Source of the DNA: Jacaranda mimosifolia
Lineage: Eukaryota > Streptophyta > Magnoliopsida > Lamiales > Bignoniaceae
NCBI GenBank assembly: GCA_018894105.1
Contig: CM032125.1
Span: 1,550,001 to 1,614,000, forward strand
Direction: 5' to 3'
DNA length: 64,000 nucleotides
Position 1 is the first letter of the stretch. Each line of letters starts with the position of its first letter. Positions 60,086-64,000 of the stretch are shown here, in pieces. The translations under genes were made by a program, and so were the position numbers. The notes under the pieces were generated by a model that was given only the letters and a program-made list of their open reading frames with translations, ran no database searches and was not told the origin of the DNA.

Positions 60086-62944
60086 TGTAGCACCCCTCCT
60101 CAGGATGACTCCTCAGTTAAGGCACCACACAAATTCAATCTTAAATATCAGAGTCACAACCGAACAAAAGGCCCATTAGTTCATTTCACACATATTCTAA
60201 AATGGCATTCAATCTCATCCATCAATTCTAAACCACAATTTTCAAAATAAACACCTACTAAACTTCATAATATTAATATCTTACAACATAACATATTAAA
60301 ACCTTATAATTACAATCATACATATCACAACATCTCTAAGGTTTTCTTCCCAATACAATACATCATAACTTATATTCTGTACAATCTTCAAAACAAAATT
60401 AATTACATTTCTTCCCAGATTCATCTCGCATCATCTCTTCCCTGTTTGATATCATAAAATACAGGGAGGTAAGTCCAAAGACTTAGTGAGGAATGCAGAA
60501 GGGATTTATCGAGGATGATTCAACTCGACAAATCATAATACAAACAAACAAATCAAACAAATACAGAAACAGATAGTACGGATAAGCAAACAGGAAACTC
60601 TCCTGCCTTATTGCTCCAAGATCAGATGTCAGATAGACAGAACAATCATACAGATCAAACCCAAAGCATATGCACTCAAAGGACAGTCTAAGACGTGCAT
60701 TGCCGATTCACCTTATACCAGACAAACACATCACCTAAGCGTAACAGCTTGGTATATAGCAGATGCCCATACGAGCTGTATAGCGCACCGCCGATGCCCA
60801 GGGGAAAGTCCCTAGCGCACCATCGATACCCAGGGGAAGTCCCTAGCGTACCGCCGACACCGAGGGGAAAGTCCCAAGCATGCCGGAGACACCGAGGGGA
60901 AAGTCCCAAGCGTGCCTTATAAACCAAACATATCGCCCGGATCGGCCCTTGGCCTCATAATCACCGTACAAATAACAGAATTAACCGCTTATGCAGATGC
61001 CCAGGGGAAAGTCCCTAGCACATTGCCGGTTTCAACCAGAACAGATCATAGCAGACAGAAACAATGCCCATCAGGCAACAGATAACAATAATAGATACAG
61101 ATATGCCAGCATGGCCAAAATACAGTTCAGATCACAGAAATGCCTACAAGGCAACAGATACAAAGCAGATCAGAACAGATATCAGACATAATTCTGGGCT
61201 CCAGAACAGATAGAAACAGATACAGATCAGATATAACCCACACAGGGGTATTCAGAACAGAATCAAATAACAAACAGAATCCAAACACGGTTCTGAGTAA
61301 CGTATAGAAACAGTAAACCCACACAGGGGTTAATTTCAATAACAGATAGCTCAATAGGGTGCCAAATTGACAGAGCCTCATAGGTATAGCAAATACCAAG
61401 AGGGAAAGATCCTCACCTCTTGCAGTTTCAGTAGAATAACCACTCGCCGTGATCTAGTAATCAACATGATCCACTCCTTCAATACCTAATCGACAGAGTA
61501 CTTTCAAAGTCACTTTCCTATTCAATTCTAGTAATCTTCTAGAAATATATCACAACATTATCCTAATCAAACTATGCCAAATAGTTCAATATGGTCAATT
61601 ATTTCCCAAATTTATCCAAGAAATCTTATTTAAGTACAAATTTACATAAATCAAACAAACTAATTTAATCTTACCAACTATTAACAAATTAAGATTTAAA
61701 ATCTTAAAATCCTATTTTATAATAATCTATAATTAGATCAAACCCACAAAATGTCACTAATTAAATCTTATAAAATCTCAATTCAAGCTCCAATTTCATA
61801 ATATCTCATGCTAAATCTAACAATCATCTCCAAACTTTGTTAATATGAAATCAAAATCAAAAAATCCTATACATATATGCAATACATAATAATATAATAA
61901 CACAACCTAAAATCCTTAATTAAATTATTTATCATCCTAATTCATACATATACCTTGTATGAATATATATATATATATTATTGCATAAATATATATATAT
62001 ATAATACATAAAAATTATAATTATCAAAACCTATCAAAATTCATAACTCACTACCTAATGCTCGGATTCGAAAATGGACTATACCGTCGCGACCGTCGGA
62101 ATGAGGAGATGATTCTGCCTCCAAGTCGCCGGAGCGCCGCCGCCGCTGGTCGCCGGTCGCCGGAAAATTGAGATAGAACCACTGGTAGAATCCTCTCGCT
62201 GAGGGCTTTCCAATGGTACCCTCGGTTTTTGATTTGGACGTCGGGAACCTCGTCAAAATGCAGCCCGAAGTAGTCACGATCAATAGCTTCGCCGCCTGTT
62301 TTTGTCGTTTCCGCCGCGTATCTCTTCCATACAACCACACCACGGTGTTCTCCTCGTCGAGGGCTAGCTAAAACACTCCTAGTTTGCTCAGTTTGATGCC
62401 AAAAATTGAGAGACCCACTTGCTCCAAGTTTTCGGTCTCTCTCTCGGCCGTGAGCTTCCGGTGAGCTTTCCGCCGCCGTTGATGGTGGAAATGAGGTCCT
62501 GATGGTGTGGGGAAATGAGTTAGGGTGGTGGTTGGTTGAAGGAAAGCTTTCCAATGGTGGTGGTAGTGATGGTGGTGGTCTCGGTTGGGAGGAAAAAAGA
62601 AGAAGAAAGTGAGGAGAAAATGAAGAAGAAAAGAAAGAAAAAGGAAGAAGGAAATTAAAAGTCAAAATTGTCATAATTTTGACTTGACACAAGCATGGAT
62701 AAGTATGGATAAGTATGGCCGGTTACTGTTCATTATAAATTTTTTTTTTTTTTTTTTAAATCTCTCAATTTAGTTCCCAAAATAAAATGCATTTTTTATA
62801 TCAAAATCTTGTAAAATATAATTTGAATCTTATATAATTTTTACCATGATTAAATAATTCAAAATTCAAATCAAATAACTAAAATTAATTGATAAAATAA
62901 TTAATAATAATTTAACAAATATATAAAATTTTGGGGTCGTTACA
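60086..62944 (-). mobile_element. 5' LTR of the element, shared with the next tandem unit
   Basis: Same sequence as 52987-55845 plus 7099 bp, with its 31-32-bp minisatellite at 60790-60916 and the 213-codon sense frame at 62692 to 62051. Its plus-strand right side is followed at 62945 by a second PPT, so it is at once the 5' LTR of the left unit and the 3' LTR of a right-hand unit. Confidence 0.9.
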
Positions 62945-64000
62945 ATCTCCCCCTCTTAAAAGAATCTGTCCCCAAATTCTTACCTTAGATTAACTGAATT
63001 TGATCAATATTGGCATATATAATAATCTTATTTCCTTGTTGCCCCCAATCATATGTGAATTTTTCCTATCATCAGGATATACCTCCTCAATTCTTGAGTG
63101 ATATTTAGCATGCTAAAATATTAGGAATCTCCTTTTTCTAATTCTCTCCAACCAATTCATTTTACCAAGGCACGTGGTGCCACCTTATATTTTTAGAATT
63201 AATCAATAATCCCATGATTCATGGTTCCATTCCCCACCATCACCAACTGATTTCCTAAAATTTAAAGTCTCTTTGGTGATTCCATGACATCTCTAAGTGC
63301 TTTATGCTATTGGTAATTAAGTAAGCCTTATGCAAATCATTACATGTTATTTCAATACTTAAGGTTCTTCATTCCCTTTCTTCTGTCACACATGTTTTCT
63401 TACTGAACAGAAGAATACCTTGAATATCGGTATTGCACTCATACTCTCTAGAAGGATCAACTTTCCTTAGATTTCAACATAACATTTATTCTTAGGCTTT
63501 CTGATACTTCTACTTCCAGTAAGTGAACCATTCTTGCCTTTCAATTCGAGGCATTGACCACTACATTTGCCTTTTTCGGTGATAGGTGATGGAAGAGTAA
63601 CAGTTTTCTAGAATTTCAATCCATCACACTGTCTTATTTCATATCCTCATTTTAGTCAAATGATTGATTTTACTGAGTTACTTTAGCTAATGAGTCAGCT
63701 ATTTAGACAAGTAATGCATAAGCCTTCATTAATAACCGACAAGATACTAAAACTACATACTTCTATCACGTTTTCCAATCCCTTTCAATTGATTACTGCC
63801 TCTATCTCAGAGGAATCAACTTCTACCATACTTTCTCCAGCATCCTGATTTTTCATGTCCTAGTTTTCCACAATATCCACACACTCTCTCTATTGGACAC
63901 GTGGTTTCACCATTCCGATAAACTTGTTGGTTGAGACCCCTAATTTGTAACTTAAATTGTTTGTTGTTGAGGTGATCTTAACCACTAGGTGGTAGCTTTC
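62945..64000 (-). mobile_element. Start of a second copy of the internal region
   Basis: This repeats 55846-56901 as far as the window goes, including the PPT (62945-62957) and the gag zinc knuckle (63840-63881). It shows an LTR-INT-LTR-INT tandem with a 7099-bp period; a third LTR is expected beyond the window. Confidence 0.9.

Larger units (their letters stand above)
52987..62944 (-). mobile_element. Gag-only LTR retrotransposon (TR-GAG type), young
   Basis: Two 2859-bp LTRs (52987-55845 and 60086-62944) lie in direct orientation 7099 bp apart and are nearly identical. On the minus strand each starts TGTAACGACCCC and ends GGGGTGCTACA. The initiator-tRNA-Met PBS (60069-60080) follows the 5' LTR and the PPT (55846-55858) precedes the 3' LTR, fixing the orientation. 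The 4.24-kb interior has a broken Ty3/gypsy gag and no protease, reverse transcriptase, RNase H or integrase signature. It would depend on proteins from a partner. The left target duplication candidate is GTATC at 52982-52986; the right edge is hidden because the interior is repeated beyond 62944. Confidence 0.9.

Noticed and set aside
52987..64000. Autonomous retrotransposon or endogenous pararetrovirus
   Set aside because: No protease, reverse transcriptase, RNase H, integrase or movement-protein motif could be seen; LTRs, PBS, PPT and gag fit a non-autonomous Ty3/gypsy derivative.

Overview
This is plant nuclear DNA. It is AT-rich, with intronless CC-NB-ARC-LRR (CNL) resistance-type genes separated by kilobases of nested transposons. 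The CNLs resemble the R1A/R1B 'late blight resistance protein homolog' group, with an EDIIEYFM motif in the coiled coil and xHDLVR in place of MHD. This points to an asterid, possibly Lamiales; the order is inferred from sequence style only.

There are three intact, same-strand CNL genes: 14656-17268 (870 aa), 31666-34341 (891 aa) and 42813-45422 (869 aa). A fourth, shattered copy lies at about 47796-50745. The flanks of these genes are also copied. Blocks upstream of the ATGs recur at about 5.1, 11.5, 13.0, 13.8, 21.0, 30.5, 31.3 and 42.5 kb. Blocks downstream recur at about 17.6, 20.4, 21.3, 36.1-37.0, 40.3 and 41.9 kb. The cluster therefore grew by segmental tandem duplication. Pieces of a GH1 beta-glucosidase gene lie on the minus strand after CNL2 (35179-35247) and after CNL3 (45995-46351).

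Layout: 0-1 kb, tail of an LTR; 2.5-4.2 kb, CACTA element with AAT target duplication; 5.4-11.5 kb, Mutator-like element (MULE) with 10-bp target duplication, a broken MuDR-type transposase and four minisatellite families that share a TGTACTnCA-like core; 14.7-17.3 kb, CNL1; 18.2-20.0 kb, Pack-MULE-like element carrying a heat-shock-factor A4-like fragment; 21.7-22.2 kb, copia fragment; 22.6-24.5 kb, decayed MULE relative; 25.0-30.4 kb, long-TIR MULE containing a hAT MITE that itself contains a solo LTR, plus a second hAT-like MITE; 31.7-34.3 kb, CNL2; 34.7-35.2 kb, copia gag relic; 35.7-36.0 kb, Harbinger/Tourist MITE; 37.2-39.9 kb, solo LTR with exact 5-bp target duplication; 42.8-45.4 kb, CNL3; 46.0-46.4 kb, GH1 relic; 47.4-47.6 kb, tRNA-derived SINE-like sequence; 47.8-50.7 kb, CNL pseudogene; 51.9-53.0 kb, truncated LTR; 53.0-62.9 kb, a young minus-strand gag-only LTR retrotransposon (TR-GAG type) whose internal region starts again at 62945, giving an LTR-INT-LTR-INT tandem.

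The intact CNLs are candidate immune receptors. Everything else is mobile DNA, its decay products, or duplicated CNL flank. No conventional tRNA or rRNA gene and no CRISPR array was seen. Boundaries come from reading by eye; family names rest on motifs, terminal sequences and target duplications, not on database searches.
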